DNA of 15,624 nt from DATAFT01 sp035544635 (GCA_035544635.1 DATKDQ010000140.1:1-15624), one strand, 5' to 3'. Shown: positions 1 to 7,754, counted from the first letter of the stretch. A program made the numbers and translations. The notes: generated by a model not told the origin, from the sequence alone.

Positions 1-104
1 CGGCGAGCGCCGGAGCGCGCAACCTGATCGCGGCCGGCATCGCGCTCGCGGTAGGGCTCGTCCTGTTCGCGCTGCGCCGGCGTGTCCTGTCACCTCACTT
101 GTAG
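1..104 (+). CDS. C-terminal end of a membrane protein (partial, 5' end outside window)
   Basis: In frame 3 the sequence is open from the window edge to a TAG at 102-104. The last 33 residues hold one hydrophobic stretch (AAGIALAVGLVLFALRRR), so the protein ends in a membrane helix followed by a basic tail (RRRVLSPHL) that should stay in the cytoplasm by the positive-inside rule. This fits the final helix of an integral membrane protein such as a transporter or flippase, but the family cannot be named from so little. Its last 15 bases overlap the end of the minus-strand CHAD gene (stop at 90-92), so the two genes converge tail to tail with no room for a separate terminator. The reading frame is clear, but short GC-rich frames can be open by chance. 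Confidence 0.55.
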   Translation, partial: ASAGARNLIAAGIALAVGLVLFALRRRVLSPHL

Positions 105-1145
105 CGCGCGGATCCGGCGACGGTTGTCCTTGGCGGTGAGCGGCGCGAACCGATCGGCGAATCTCGAGCGCGCCTCGGTGGCGGCGACCCGGGTGCGCTC
201 CATCAGGCGCCCGGTGAGAAGGAGGGTGTCGGCGGCGGCGCCACTCGAGGCCAGCGAATGGCCGAGGTGCCTCAGCGCCTGCTCGTGCACGGTCGCGTCG
301 TTGAGCTTGCCGAGACAGTCCTGGAGCCGCCTCGAGGCGGAGAGCGTCGCTCCGAGATCGACGCCCGGGTATGCCGACTGGTGGAGCTCGAGCAGATAGC
401 GCAGCTTCTTGCCGTCGATGCGGACGCGATGGTACGCCTCGGCCGGGCTCGACTCGGAGACCGCGCGCCCGCGCCGCACCAGCCGCCGCCACGCCCGTTC
501 GATCGCCTCCGCCGCAATCGCGGCGGTCGGCCGGGCGCCGTCCACGGCGTCCGCCGTCGAGCCCGCCGTGGTGAGGTCTTCTCCCGATGTTGAGCCATCT
601 CCCGGCTCCGAGGCGACGCGCTCCCACTCGTCGAGCAGGCGGCGATAGCGCGTCGAGCCCAGTGCCCCCTGGAGCTCACGCCGTACGCCGTGGCGCTCAC
701 GTCGCACCAGGGCCGTGACGGGGGCGAGCGCCGTCCTCTCGTCTGGCGCCAGGGCGCGGCGCGACGATTCCAGCCGCTCCAGGAGAACGTCGCAGTCGCG
801 GGCGGGGCCGGTGACCTTGCCGAGCCAATTCAGGTCTGCGCGCAGGCGATCGAGGTCGCCCCTGGGGAGCACGCCGCGGACCTGGCCGAGCAGGCATCGC
901 GCGCGGCGCAGCGCCACGCGGAAATCGTGGAGGGCCTCGGGATCGTGTCGGCCCACTCCTTCCTCTTGCGACCGCAGCGCCTCCAGCAGCGAGTGCAGAA
1001 GGAGCCGCGTCGAGGTGTCGGCGCGGGAGCCTGGGTCGAGGGCGGGCGGCGTGTAGCGACGACGCGGCGCGGCGCGCCCTGGCGTGCGACCGCGGTCGCG
1101 CGCGACCGGCGACGGCGTTGCGGACTTTCGAGCGCGCGCCACCAT
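90..1145 (-). CDS. CHAD domain-containing protein (putative polyphosphate-binding)
   Basis: A 351-residue protein that is basic and disordered for about 40 residues, then helical. It shows both halves of a CHAD (conserved histidine alpha-helical) domain. The first half has HDFRVALRRAR at about residues 73-83 and ARDCDVLLERL at 116-126. The second has YHRVRIDGKKLRYLLEL at 238-254 and LQDCLGKLNDATVHEQAL at 274-291. The conserved His and many Arg/Lys form a positive surface; CHAD proteins are known to bind inorganic polyphosphate. No CYTH domain is fused to it, unlike many relatives. An Asp/Ser/Thr/Ala-rich insert near 180-205 separates the halves. The ATG at 1145 is chosen because GAGGGG lies just before it (1149-1154); the frame stays open further upstream, but that extension would run into ppx. 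It is divergent from ppx across 179 bp, consistent with a polyP-linked role. Its precise job (granule scaffold or regulator) is inference. Confidence 0.9.
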   Translation of the reverse strand: MVARARKSATPSPVARDRGRTPGRAAPRRRYTPPALDPGSRADTSTRLLLHSLLEALRSQEEGVGRHDPEALHDFRVALRRARCLLGQVRGVLPRGDLDRLRADLNWLGKVTGPARDCDVLLERLESSRRALAPDERTALAPVTALVRRERHGVRRELQGALGSTRYRRLLDEWERVASEPGDGSTSGEDLTTAGSTADAVDGARPTAAIAAEAIERAWRRLVRRGRAVSESSPAEAYHRVRIDGKKLRYLLELHQSAYPGVDLGATLSASRRLQDCLGKLNDATVHEQALRHLGHSLASSGAAADTLLLTGRLMERTRVAATEARSRFADRFAPLTAKDNRRRIRALQVR

Positions 1146-1148
1146 CTT

Positions 1149-1154
1149 CCCCTC
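1149..1154 (-). promoter_or_regulatory. Shine-Dalgarno of the CHAD gene
   Basis: On the minus strand GAGGGG precedes the ATG at 1145 by three bases (GAGGGGAAGATG). The GAGG core is five bases from the start. This decides the start in favour of 1145 over the in-frame upstream ATG at 1334. Confidence 0.55.
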
Positions 1155-1278
1155 ACGTCGCCGGTCCAGGCGGCTGCGCGCCGGTATAGTCTCGCTGCGC
1201 CTGCGTTCGACGTCGACCATCCCAGGTCCGTGTCCCCGACCCCCGTGGCCCGGAGCGCCCAAGCTCGATGTGTCCGAG

Positions 1279-1297
1279 CGGCCTCGCGGCGAGGCCG
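1279..1297 (+). other. Perfect GC-rich hairpin in the ppx 5' leader
   Basis: CGGCCTCG (1279-1286) and CGAGGCCG (1290-1297) form a perfect 8-bp stem around a 3-base loop. Flanking GAG (1276-1278) and CTC (1302-1304) could extend it past a bulge. No T tract follows, so it does not look like an ordinary intrinsic terminator. It sits about 15 bases upstream of the ppx Shine-Dalgarno, where it could stabilise or modulate the leader if transcription starts further upstream. Function is inferred. Confidence 0.4.
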
Positions 1298-1312
1298 AAG
1301 GCTCACCGTAGC

Positions 1313-1318
1313 AGAGGA
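1313..1318 (+). promoter_or_regulatory. Shine-Dalgarno deciding the GTG start of ppx
   Basis: AGAGGA lies six bases before the GTG at 1325. This makes GTG the likely start of ppx, rather than the in-frame ATG at 1268, which lies upstream of the leader hairpin and has no such site. Confidence 0.65.
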
Positions 1319-1324
1319 CCGCCG

Positions 1325-2836
1325 GTGAAACCAAGGACGGCCGCCCGCCATCCGGCCTCGCCGACCGGCCCCATCGCCGCCGTCGACCTGGGCTCGAACA
1401 GCTTCCATCTGCTGGTGGCGCGCCTGGTCGGCGGCGAGGTGGCGACGGTCGATCGCGATCGCGAGATGGTCTCCCTGGCGGCGGGGCTGGGCCCGCGCGG
1501 CGGCCTCGCTCCCGACGCGCGCCACCGTGCGCTCGACTGCCTCCGTCGCTTCGGCCAGCGGCTGCGCCGCCTGCCGCCGGCGAACGTTCGCGCGGTCGGC
1601 ACCAACACCCTGCGGCGCGCGCGCGATCGCGAGCGGTTCCTCGCCGAAGCCGAGCAGGCCCTCGGCCACTCGATCGAGGTCATCTCCGGCATCGAGGAGG
1701 CCCGGCTGACCTACCTCGGCGTCGCGCGGACGCTCGGCGACGAGGAGGGTCGCCGCCTGGTCCTCGACATCGGCGGCGGCTCGACCGAGGTCATCCTCGG
1801 CGAGCGCTCGCGCCCGCTTCTGATGGAGAGCCTCTACATCGGATGCGTCGGGCTGAGCGCGGCGCACTTTCCCGGCGGCAGGGTGACGAAGGACGGCTGG
1901 CGCAAGGCGACGCTCGCGGTCCGCCAGGAGCTCGAGCCGATCCTCACCCGCTTCGGCCGCCTGGGCTGGGAGCGCGCGGCCGGCTCGTCCGGCACGGTGC
2001 GCTCGGTCGCGAAGGTGCTGTCTTACGCCGGGTGGACCGAGGGCGACATCACCGCGCCGGCGCTCGACCAGCTGCGCGCGCGCCTGCTCGACGCCGGCGA
2101 CGTGCGGAGCCTCGAGGCGATCGGCATGGGCCCGGAGCGCGCGCCGGTGTTCGCGGGGGGTCTCGCCATCCTCGCCGCCGCCTTCGAGGCGTTCGGGATC
2201 GAGCGACTCGCGGTCTCCGAGGGCGCGCTGCGCGAGGGGGTGCTCTACGACCTGCTCGGCCGGATCCACGACGAGGACACCCGCAGCCGCACCGTCCAGG
2301 CCGTGATGGACCGCTACCACGTCGACCGGGAGCACGCGGAGCGGGTCGAGGCGACCGCCCGCCATCTGCTCGATCAGGTCGCCGGCGCCTGGAAGCTCGA
2401 AGACGAAGACTCGGTGCGCGCCCTCTCCTGGGCGGCGCTGGTCCACGAGATCGGCCTCGACATCGCGCACAGCCACTACCACCGCCACGGCGCGTACGTG
2501 ATCGAGAACGCCGACCTGCCCGGCTTCGCCCTCTCCGAGCAGGCGCTGATCGCGACCCTGGTCCGGGCGCATCGGCGCAAACTGCCGGTCGAGCTGTTCG
2601 AGGGCAGACCGCGGTCGTGGCTGCGCCTGGCCGTCCTGCTGCGGATCGCGGTGGCGCTCCATCGCAGCCGTGGCGCCGCTCCCTCACCGCCTCGGCTGGC
2701 GCTCGAGGAGGGCAAGCGCTCGCTCGCGCTGCGCTTCCCGGCGGGGTGGCTCGACCAGCATCCGCTGACGGCGGCGGACCTCGACCTCGAGCGCCGGTAC
2801 CTCGAATCCGCCGGCTTCGACCTGACGGTCGTCTAG
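1325..2836 (+). CDS. ppx: Exopolyphosphatase, Ppx/GppA family
   Basis: A 503-residue cytosolic enzyme expected to release orthophosphate from the ends of polyP chains, and perhaps to hydrolyse pppGpp (GppA activity). The N-terminal ASKHA-fold phosphatase part shows DLGSNSFHLL at residues 21-30 (phosphate loop 1), VGTNTLRRARD at 91-101, SGIEEARLTYLG at 121-132 with the catalytic-region glutamate, DIGGGSTEV at 148-156 (loop 2), GSSGTVRS at 220-227 and a SEGALREGVLYDLL segment at 298-311. A C-terminal HD-like helical domain follows (about 315-450), with VHEIG at 373-377 and HYHRHGAYVIEN at 384-395. Length matches two-domain Ppx proteins such as E. coli Ppx (about 510). The GTG start is supported by AGAGGA six bases upstream. 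ppk follows 63 bp downstream on the same strand, so the degrading and synthesising enzymes may be co-transcribed. Ppx versus GppA preference cannot be settled from sequence. Confidence 0.93.
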   Translation: MKPRTAARHPASPTGPIAAVDLGSNSFHLLVARLVGGEVATVDRDREMVSLAAGLGPRGGLAPDARHRALDCLRRFGQRLRRLPPANVRAVGTNTLRRARDRERFLAEAEQALGHSIEVISGIEEARLTYLGVARTLGDEEGRRLVLDIGGGSTEVILGERSRPLLMESLYIGCVGLSAAHFPGGRVTKDGWRKATLAVRQELEPILTRFGRLGWERAAGSSGTVRSVAKVLSYAGWTEGDITAPALDQLRARLLDAGDVRSLEAIGMGPERAPVFAGGLAILAAAFEAFGIERLAVSEGALREGVLYDLLGRIHDEDTRSRTVQAVMDRYHVDREHAERVEATARHLLDQVAGAWKLEDEDSVRALSWAALVHEIGLDIAHSHYHRHGAYVIENADLPGFALSEQALIATLVRAHRRKLPVELFEGRPRSWLRLAVLLRIAVALHRSRGAAPSPPRLALEEGKRSLALRFPAGWLDQHPLTAADLDLERRYLESAGFDLTVV

Positions 2837-2887
2837 CAGCGGGTGGCGAAGGTCAGTCTCGCCCCACGCTGCGCCCGCCGCCTCTGC

Positions 2888-2893
2888 TAGTGT
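2888..2893 (+). promoter_or_regulatory. Possible -10 element placed for a leaderless ppk transcript
   Basis: TAGTGT, preceded by TGC, begins 12 bases before the ppk ATG at 2900. No Shine-Dalgarno lies between ppx and this ATG. A -10 box here would place transcription start at or next to the A of the ATG. No convincing -35 hexamer is visible, so this is a weak call based on its position and on similar elements elsewhere in the window. Confidence 0.25.
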
Positions 2894-2899
2894 CGTTCG

Positions 2900-5056
2900 A
2901 TGCCTCGGATCGAAGGTGTGGCCGAGCTCCCCGCCGCTCTACCGCCAGAGCAGGACCTCGATCGCCCCGGGCTCTACCTCAACCGCGAGCTCTCCTGGCT
3001 GCGGTTCAACGAGCGCGTGCTCGAGGAAGCGCTCGATCCCGAGAACCCGTTGCTCGAGCGGGTGAGCTTCCTCACCATCTTCTTCGGCAACCTCGACGAG
3101 TTCTTCATGGTCCGGGTCTCGGGCCTGCTGCAGCAGCGCAAGGCCGGCGTGATCGAGCCTCCGCCCGACGGGATGACGCCGGCGGAACAGCTCCAGGCCA
3201 TCCGCGAGCAGCTCCTCCCGCTGCTCGAGCGCGCCGACGCGTGCTGGAGCGACGATCTCCAACCCGCTCTCACCCGGGCGGGCGTGCGGGTGGCGAGCTA
3301 CGGCGAGCTGAGCTCGGCGCAGCAGGCGGCGCTCCGGCTGCGCTTCGAGAACGAGATCTTCCCGGTGCTCACTCCGCTCGCCTTCGATCCCGGCCATCCG
3401 TTCCCTCACATCTCGAGCCGGAGCATGAACCTGGCGGTGGTGGTCACCGATCCCGAGACCGGCGAGAAGTTCGCGCGTCTCAAGGTGCCGGCGAACTTCC
3501 CGCGGCTGCTCCTGGTACCGGAGGCGTCGGAACCGAGCTCGACGCCGTCTCCGGTGACCGCGGAGGTTGCATCCAACCGCGCCACCCTGGTCTGGATCGA
3601 GGAGGTGATCGCCGCCAACCTCGACCGACTCTTCCCCGGGGTCGAGATCGTCGACTCGTTCCCCTTCCGCGTGACGCGCAACGCCGACCTGGAGATCGAG
3701 GAGGACGAGGCCGCCGACCTCCTCACCGCGATGGCGGAGGTGGTCGGACGGCGCCACTTCGGATCCGCGATCCGGCTCGAGATCGACGGCGCCATGCCGG
3801 GCCGCATCCGCGAGATCCTGGTCGAGAACCTGGAGCTCGAGGCGCACCAGGTGTACACCACCACGGGCCCGATCGGTTTCACCGATCTCGGCGACCTGCG
3901 CCGGTTGGAACGGCCGGAGCTGCGGTACCCGACGTTCCTGCCGGCGCTGCCGCCGCCGTTGAGCGAGAGCCGCGCGCTGCTCGAGACGTTGCACCGGCGC
4001 GACGTGGTGCTCTACCACCCCTACGACAGCTTCGCTCCGGTGGTGAGCTTCCTCCGCCAGGCGGCCTCCGACCCCGACGTGCTCGCCATCAAGCAGACGC
4101 TCTATCGCGTGGGTCCCAACTCACCGATCGTCGAGGCGCTGATGGCGGCGCGGGAGAACGGCAAGCAGGTGTCGGCGCTGGTCGAGCTCAAGGCGCGCTT
4201 CGACGAGGAGAGCAACATCGAGTGGGCGCGGGCCCTGGAAGAGGCCGGCGTCCACGTGGTCTACGGGCTGCTCGGCCTCAAGACCCACGCCAAGATGTGC
4301 CTGGTGGTGCGCCGCGAGCGCGACGGCGTGCGCCGCTACGTACATCTTGCCACCGGCAACTACAACGGGGTCACGGCGCGGGCCTACGGCGATCTCGGCT
4401 TCTTCACCTGCGATCCGGATCTCGCCGAGGACGTCTCGGATCTCTTCAACGCGCTCACCGGCTACTCGCGCAAGCGCCAGTACAGAAAGCTCCTGGTGGC
4501 GCCGGTGAACATGCGCGAGGAGATCCTGCGCCGCATCGACCGCGAGATCGAGGCGCACCGCTCGAGCGGCGGCGGCCACCTCGCCTTCAAGGTCAACTCG
4601 CTGGTCGACAAGGCGTGCATCCAGAGTCTGTACCGCGCGGCGCAGGCGGGCGTGCGCGTCGATCTCCAGGTGCGCGGCATCTGCTGCCTGCGGCCGGAGG
4701 TCCCCGGGTTGAGCGAGCGCATCACCGTCACCTCGGTGGTCGGCCGCTTCCTCGAGCACGCTCGCATCCTGTACTTCGCGAACGGCGGGCGCCCGGAGCT
4801 CTACGCCGGCAGCGCGGACCTCATGCCGCGCAACCTCGACGGACGCGTCGAGGCTCTGTTCCCGATCGAGAGCCCCGATCTCCTGGCGGCGATCCGCGAT
4901 CAGGTGCTGTTCCTGCACCTCTCGGACAACGTGAAGAGCCGCCGGCTCCAGGCGGACGGGACGTACGTCGAGGTCGAGCCCGGGCCCGGGGAGCCGCGGA
5001 TCGACTCCCAGCACGAGCTCCTGGTGCGCCAGAACCCCTGGCGCGTGGCCGATTGA
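2900..5056 (+). CDS. ppk1: Polyphosphate kinase 1
   Basis: A 718-residue enzyme that reversibly transfers the gamma phosphate of ATP to polyP through a phosphohistidine. All four Ppk1 domains appear present: an N-terminal helical domain opening YLNRELSWLRFNERVLEEA (26-44) with FFGNLDEFFMVRVSGL (61-76); a head domain with HPFPHISSRSMNLAVVV (166-182); and two PLD-like C-terminal domains. KTHAKMCLVV (461-470) carries the predicted phosphorylated His463 (equivalent to E. coli His435), followed by LATGNYN (483-489). VVGRFLEHAR (613-622) carries the second conserved histidine, His620 (equivalent to His592). NGGRPELYAGSADLMPRNLD (628-647) is a late signature. The length is close to E. coli Ppk (688). 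The ATG has no Shine-Dalgarno. ppx ends 63 bp upstream on the same strand, and the convergent sixA stop is 23 bp beyond the ppk stop. Confidence 0.97.
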   Translation: MPRIEGVAELPAALPPEQDLDRPGLYLNRELSWLRFNERVLEEALDPENPLLERVSFLTIFFGNLDEFFMVRVSGLLQQRKAGVIEPPPDGMTPAEQLQAIREQLLPLLERADACWSDDLQPALTRAGVRVASYGELSSAQQAALRLRFENEIFPVLTPLAFDPGHPFPHISSRSMNLAVVVTDPETGEKFARLKVPANFPRLLLVPEASEPSSTPSPVTAEVASNRATLVWIEEVIAANLDRLFPGVEIVDSFPFRVTRNADLEIEEDEAADLLTAMAEVVGRRHFGSAIRLEIDGAMPGRIREILVENLELEAHQVYTTTGPIGFTDLGDLRRLERPELRYPTFLPALPPPLSESRALLETLHRRDVVLYHPYDSFAPVVSFLRQAASDPDVLAIKQTLYRVGPNSPIVEALMAARENGKQVSALVELKARFDEESNIEWARALEEAGVHVVYGLLGLKTHAKMCLVVRRERDGVRRYVHLATGNYNGVTARAYGDLGFFTCDPDLAEDVSDLFNALTGYSRKRQYRKLLVAPVNMREEILRRIDREIEAHRSSGGGHLAFKVNSLVDKACIQSLYRAAQAGVRVDLQVRGICCLRPEVPGLSERITVTSVVGRFLEHARILYFANGGRPELYAGSADLMPRNLDGRVEALFPIESPDLLAAIRDQVLFLHLSDNVKSRRLQADGTYVEVEPGPGEPRIDSQHELLVRQNPWRVAD

Positions 5057-5079
5057 AGGCGCTCCGATGCCGGCTCCGG

Positions 5080-5604
5080 CTACTCGCTGCCCCTGCTCGC
5101 GGCGAGGGCGGCGGCATGCGCCGGCGTCACCAGCGCGCGCAGCACGCCGGCTCCGGGCTCGAGCCGCGACCAGTCCTCCAGATCGAACACGAGGTGCGCC
5201 ACCGCCGCCTTGGGCAGGCGCAACGCGCCTCCGCCGCACAGCGTCGCCGCGAGATCCGAGAAGGTCGGCTCGTGGCCGACCACGAGCAGCGTCGGGTGGT
5301 CGCTCCCGTTCGCACGCAGGACGTCGAGCGCGCGCTCGACCGAGCTCTCGTATAGCGCCGGGATCTCGCGCAGCCGGCAGCGCCAGCCGCCCGCCTCGAT
5401 CGCGAGCTCGGCGGTCTCCCGGGCGCGCGCCGCCGGCGAGGTCAGGACCGCGTCGGGAACCCGGTCCGCCGCGGTGAGGAAGCTCCCCATCAGCTCGGCG
5501 TCGCGCCGGCCGCGCCCGGTCAGCCTCCGATCGCGATCCCGGCCCGGCGCGGCGGCGCTCTCGGCATCGGCGTGACGAAGCAGGAGCAGGTGGAGCCGGC
5601 CCAT
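5080..5604 (-). CDS. sixA: Phosphohistidine phosphatase SixA-like, histidine phosphatase superfamily
   Basis: A 174-residue protein of the size of E. coli SixA (161). It has the branch-2 histidine phosphatase signature: LLLLRHADAES at 6-16 (nucleophilic His11 in an RHA motif), TSPAARARETAE at 55-66 with the phosphate-binding arginine, and VVGHEPTFSDLA at 108-119 with the second catalytic His111. SixA proteins remove phosphate from phosphohistidine on signalling or phosphotransfer proteins. The gene converges on ppk1 (23-bp gap), and Ppk1 itself cycles through a phosphohistidine, so the neighbourhood links it to polyP metabolism; a direct action on Ppk1 is only a hypothesis. The ATG at 5604 was chosen because the protein then begins right before the first beta strand. 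GAGGA abuts this ATG with zero spacing, too close for a normal Shine-Dalgarno. The frame is open far upstream (to 6570), but that part only mirrors the next gene. Confidence 0.92.
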   Translation of the reverse strand: MGRLHLLLLRHADAESAAAPGRDRDRRLTGRGRRDAELMGSFLTAADRVPDAVLTSPAARARETAELAIEAGGWRCRLREIPALYESSVERALDVLRANGSDHPTLLVVGHEPTFSDLAATLCGGGALRLPKAAVAHLVFDLEDWSRLEPGAGVLRALVTPAHAAALAASRGSE

Positions 5605-5609
5605 TCCTC

Positions 5610-5624
5610 TAGGTAGCCTACACT
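5610..5624 (+). promoter_or_regulatory. Compact divergent promoter region between sixA and the DUF2723 gene
   Basis: Only 27-36 bp separate the two divergent start codons. The gap holds the imperfect palindrome TAGGTAGCCTA (5610-5620) and, overlapping it, TACACT (5619-5624). TACACT resembles a -10 box, sits 13 bases before TTG 5632 and 22 bases before ATG 5641, and would leave little or no leader on the plus strand. The reverse strand carries TAGGCT and TACCTA close to the sixA ATG. Promoters for both genes must lie here or reach into the opposing coding region. No good -35 hexamer is seen. Confidence 0.3.
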
Positions 5625-5640
5625 CGGCGCGTTGCCGTCG

Positions 5641-7641
5641 ATGACTCGACCTCCGGCGCGTGCCTGGATCGAGGGCGCTCTCCTCGCGGTCGTTCTCTTC
5701 CTGCTCTACAGCCTCGGCGCGAGCCGCACCATCTACGTCGGCGACAGCGGCGAGCTGGTGGCGGCGGTCCACACCCTGGGCATTCCGCACCCCACCGGCT
5801 ATCCGCTCTACGTCCTGCTCGGCAAGCTGTGGACGCTCGCCGTCCCGGTGGGCTCGATCGCGTTCCGGATGAGCCTGTTCGCGGCGGCCTGCGCCGCCGC
5901 CGCCGGCGGCGGCCTCTACCTCCTCGGCCGCCGGCTCGAGCTCGACGCCGCTCCGGCGTTCTTCGCCGCGCTCTCGCTGGGGCTCTCGCCCAGCTTCTGG
6001 GGGGAGGCGAACGTCCAGCGGGTCTACAGCCTCAACGCTCTCTTCCTGGTCGCGGCGACGGCGGCTGCGGTCGAATGGCATCGCCGGCGCCGGCCGTCGC
6101 ACCTCGTCCTGACCTGTTTCCTCGCCGCGCTCGGCGCCACCAACCACACCTTCATGGCCTTCTTCGGGATCGCGTTCGCGGTGTGGGCGATGGCTACGGA
6201 TCGCAGCCTCCTGAGGCGTCCCCATCTCCTCGCCGCCGCCGCGGGCGCGACGCTGGCCGGCCTCCTGCCCTACCTCTATCTGCCGCTGCGCTCGCGGGCC
6301 GATCCGGCGCTCGACTGGGGCAATCCCGAGACCTTGAGCGGCTTCCTGGACGTCGTGCTTCGCCGCGGGTTCTGGCGGCGGGCCTGGCTGGAGAGCCCGG
6401 CGGACCTCCTTCCCATCGGCGCCGACTACCTCTCGGGTCTCGGTCGAGAGCTGCTCTGGGTGGGAGCGCTCCTGGCCGTCGCCGGCGCGCTCCACGCTCG
6501 ACGGCGCCGCTGGCCGATCGGGCTTCTGGGCCTGGTGATGGCGGCCAACCTCGGGACGATGGCGGTGCACGGCTCACGCAGCGATCTCTTCGTGTGGCAC
6601 CGCTACTACATCCCGTCCTACGTGATGGCGGCGCTCCTCGCCGGGCTGGGCTGCCAGGCGCTGTGGGAGCGCCTGCCTCGGCGCCTGCGCTGGGCACCCC
6701 TCCTGCTGCCGGCCGTGCTGCTGGTGTTCGGCTACCCGCGGTTCGACCGCAGCCGCTACCGCATCGCCGAGGACTTCAGCCGCACGCTGCTCGCCTCGCT
6801 GCCGCCCGGCGCCCACCTGATCGCGAGCGACGACAACATCCTGTTCGTGCTGCTCTACCTGCAGCTGGTCGAGGGCCTGCGGCCCGACGTGGACCTCATC
6901 CTCCAGGGGGTCGGAGGACCCGGCCCGCCGCCGCTCCGCTTCGATCCCGACACCGACCCGCTGTACCTGACCCACCACCCCAACTGGACCCTGCCGTCGC
7001 TCGAGGTGGTGCCGGTGGGTCTCGTCTTCCGGGCGGTCCGTGCCGGAGGCGCTCTTCCCGCGCCGGCCCCGCTCGAGAGCGAGCTCGACGGCGAGCACGA
7101 TCCCCGGGTGCCCAAGGACCACCTCACCCGCAACCTGATCGGCGATTTCCACTACATGCTCGGCATCACTGAGGAGACGCGCGACTGGCCGCGCGCCGCG
7201 GCCGAGCTCGAGCTCGCCTCGGCGGTGGCGTCGGACAACGACGTCCTGCACTACAACCTGGGGCTCATCTACCGGCGCAACGGCCTCCACGATCGCGCGC
7301 TCGCCGCGTTCGAGCGCGCGGCGGCGATCAACCCGCGTCACCTCCCGAGCGACCACCGGGTGCGGGCGGCCGATCGCGTGGCGGAGCAGCGCTCGGAGCT
7401 CGAGCGCCTGCGCCCGCTCGAGCGGGCGATCGCAGAGACGATCGACGCGGCGGCGGCGGCGGCTTCGGCAGCGCCGGCCTCGGCGGTCGCCTCGACGCCG
7501 GAGCGCCATCGTCGTCTCGCGGCGGCGCTCGAGGCGCACGGCGAGCCTCTCGCCGCCCGCGGGCACCTGCTCCGCGCCCAGGAGATCGCGAGCGGCCGTG
7601 CGGCCCACCGAACCCCGAGCGGCGGTCGACCTGGGCAGTGA
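5641..7641 (+). CDS. DUF2723 (TMEM260-like) GT-C membrane glycosyltransferase with C-terminal TPR
   Basis: A 666-residue polytopic membrane protein. The N-terminal half matches DUF2723: a first membrane helix (about 10-28), then YVGDSGELVAAVHTLGIPHP (32-51) and TGYPLYVLLGKLW. The conserved Asp35 in the first extracytoplasmic loop is the position expected for the GT-C catalytic acid. More motifs are SFWGEANVQRVYSLN (118-132), LGATNHTF (164-171) and YLYLPLRSR (211-219). Roughly nine or ten hydrophobic segments are visible. Human TMEM260 in this family is a protein O-mannosyltransferase; bacterial members are mostly uncharacterised. The soluble C-terminal part (about 380-666) contains at least one clear TPR (HYNLGLIYRRNGLHDRALAA) and an Ala-rich helical tail. 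ATG 5641 is used; an in-frame TTG at 5632 would add three residues. There is no clear Shine-Dalgarno. Substrate is unknown. The next gene, 113 bp downstream, is a lipoprotein that also ends in TPRs. Confidence 0.85.
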   Translation: MTRPPARAWIEGALLAVVLFLLYSLGASRTIYVGDSGELVAAVHTLGIPHPTGYPLYVLLGKLWTLAVPVGSIAFRMSLFAAACAAAAGGGLYLLGRRLELDAAPAFFAALSLGLSPSFWGEANVQRVYSLNALFLVAATAAAVEWHRRRRPSHLVLTCFLAALGATNHTFMAFFGIAFAVWAMATDRSLLRRPHLLAAAAGATLAGLLPYLYLPLRSRADPALDWGNPETLSGFLDVVLRRGFWRRAWLESPADLLPIGADYLSGLGRELLWVGALLAVAGALHARRRRWPIGLLGLVMAANLGTMAVHGSRSDLFVWHRYYIPSYVMAALLAGLGCQALWERLPRRLRWAPLLLPAVLLVFGYPRFDRSRYRIAEDFSRTLLASLPPGAHLIASDDNILFVLLYLQLVEGLRPDVDLILQGVGGPGPPPLRFDPDTDPLYLTHHPNWTLPSLEVVPVGLVFRAVRAGGALPAPAPLESELDGEHDPRVPKDHLTRNLIGDFHYMLGITEETRDWPRAAAELELASAVASDNDVLHYNLGLIYRRNGLHDRALAAFERAAAINPRHLPSDHRVRAADRVAEQRSELERLRPLERAIAETIDAAAAAASAAPASAVASTPERHRRLAAALEAHGEPLAARGHLLRAQEIASGRAAHRTPSGGRPGQ

Positions 7642-7718
7642 TCTCCCGCCGCCCGCGCCGGTGTCGCGCCGGAACCGACCACCTCCAGGCGGTGAAGCTG
7701 TCGACGCGGGCCCGCCGC

Positions 7719-7747
7719 TTGACGACATCGGGGGCACGACTTAGCGT
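7719..7747 (+). promoter_or_regulatory. Sigma-70-like promoter for the AlkP-superfamily lipoprotein gene
   Basis: TTGACG (7719-7724) matches five of six -35 bases. A 17-bp spacer separates it from TAGCGT (7742-7747), a weak -10 box of TANNNT form. Transcription would begin about seven bases later, at 7754, one base before the ATG at 7755. No Shine-Dalgarno precedes that ATG, which fits a leaderless message. It lies in the 113-bp gap after the DUF2723 gene, so the two genes need not share one transcript. Confidence 0.5.
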
Positions 7748-7754
7748 TCCTCGG

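Noticed and set aside
1185..1190. TATAGT as a promoter for ppx
   Set aside because: The hexamer looks good but there is no -35 at the right distance, and it would give a leader of about 128 bases. Not strong enough to annotate.
830..2662. 610-codon minus-strand open frame antisense to ppx
   Set aside because: No domain pattern; the composition (Asp/Arg/Ala/Val/Leu) mirrors the opposite-strand gene. It also overlaps the CHAD gene out of frame.
1843..5355. Very long plus-strand open frame (over 1,100 codons) across ppx, ppk and sixA
   Set aside because: It is out of frame with the recognisable Ppx and Ppk1 motifs. Its translation is low-complexity Arg/Ala/Pro/Gly-rich, as expected for a shadow frame in high-GC DNA.
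5605..6570. N-terminal extension of sixA giving a 496-residue protein
   Set aside because: The extra part is antisense to the DUF2723 gene and Arg/Glu-rich. The SixA fold begins at the internal ATG at 5604, and family members are about 160-175 residues.
7654..7672. Direct repeat CGCGCCGG, two copies 11 bp apart
   Set aside because: Eight-base GC-only repeats are expected by chance in this composition, and there is no link to the promoter downstream.
7638..7754. Upstream start for the AlkP lipoprotein
   Set aside because: It would put about 70 residues before the lipobox cysteine and would place the putative promoter inside the gene.
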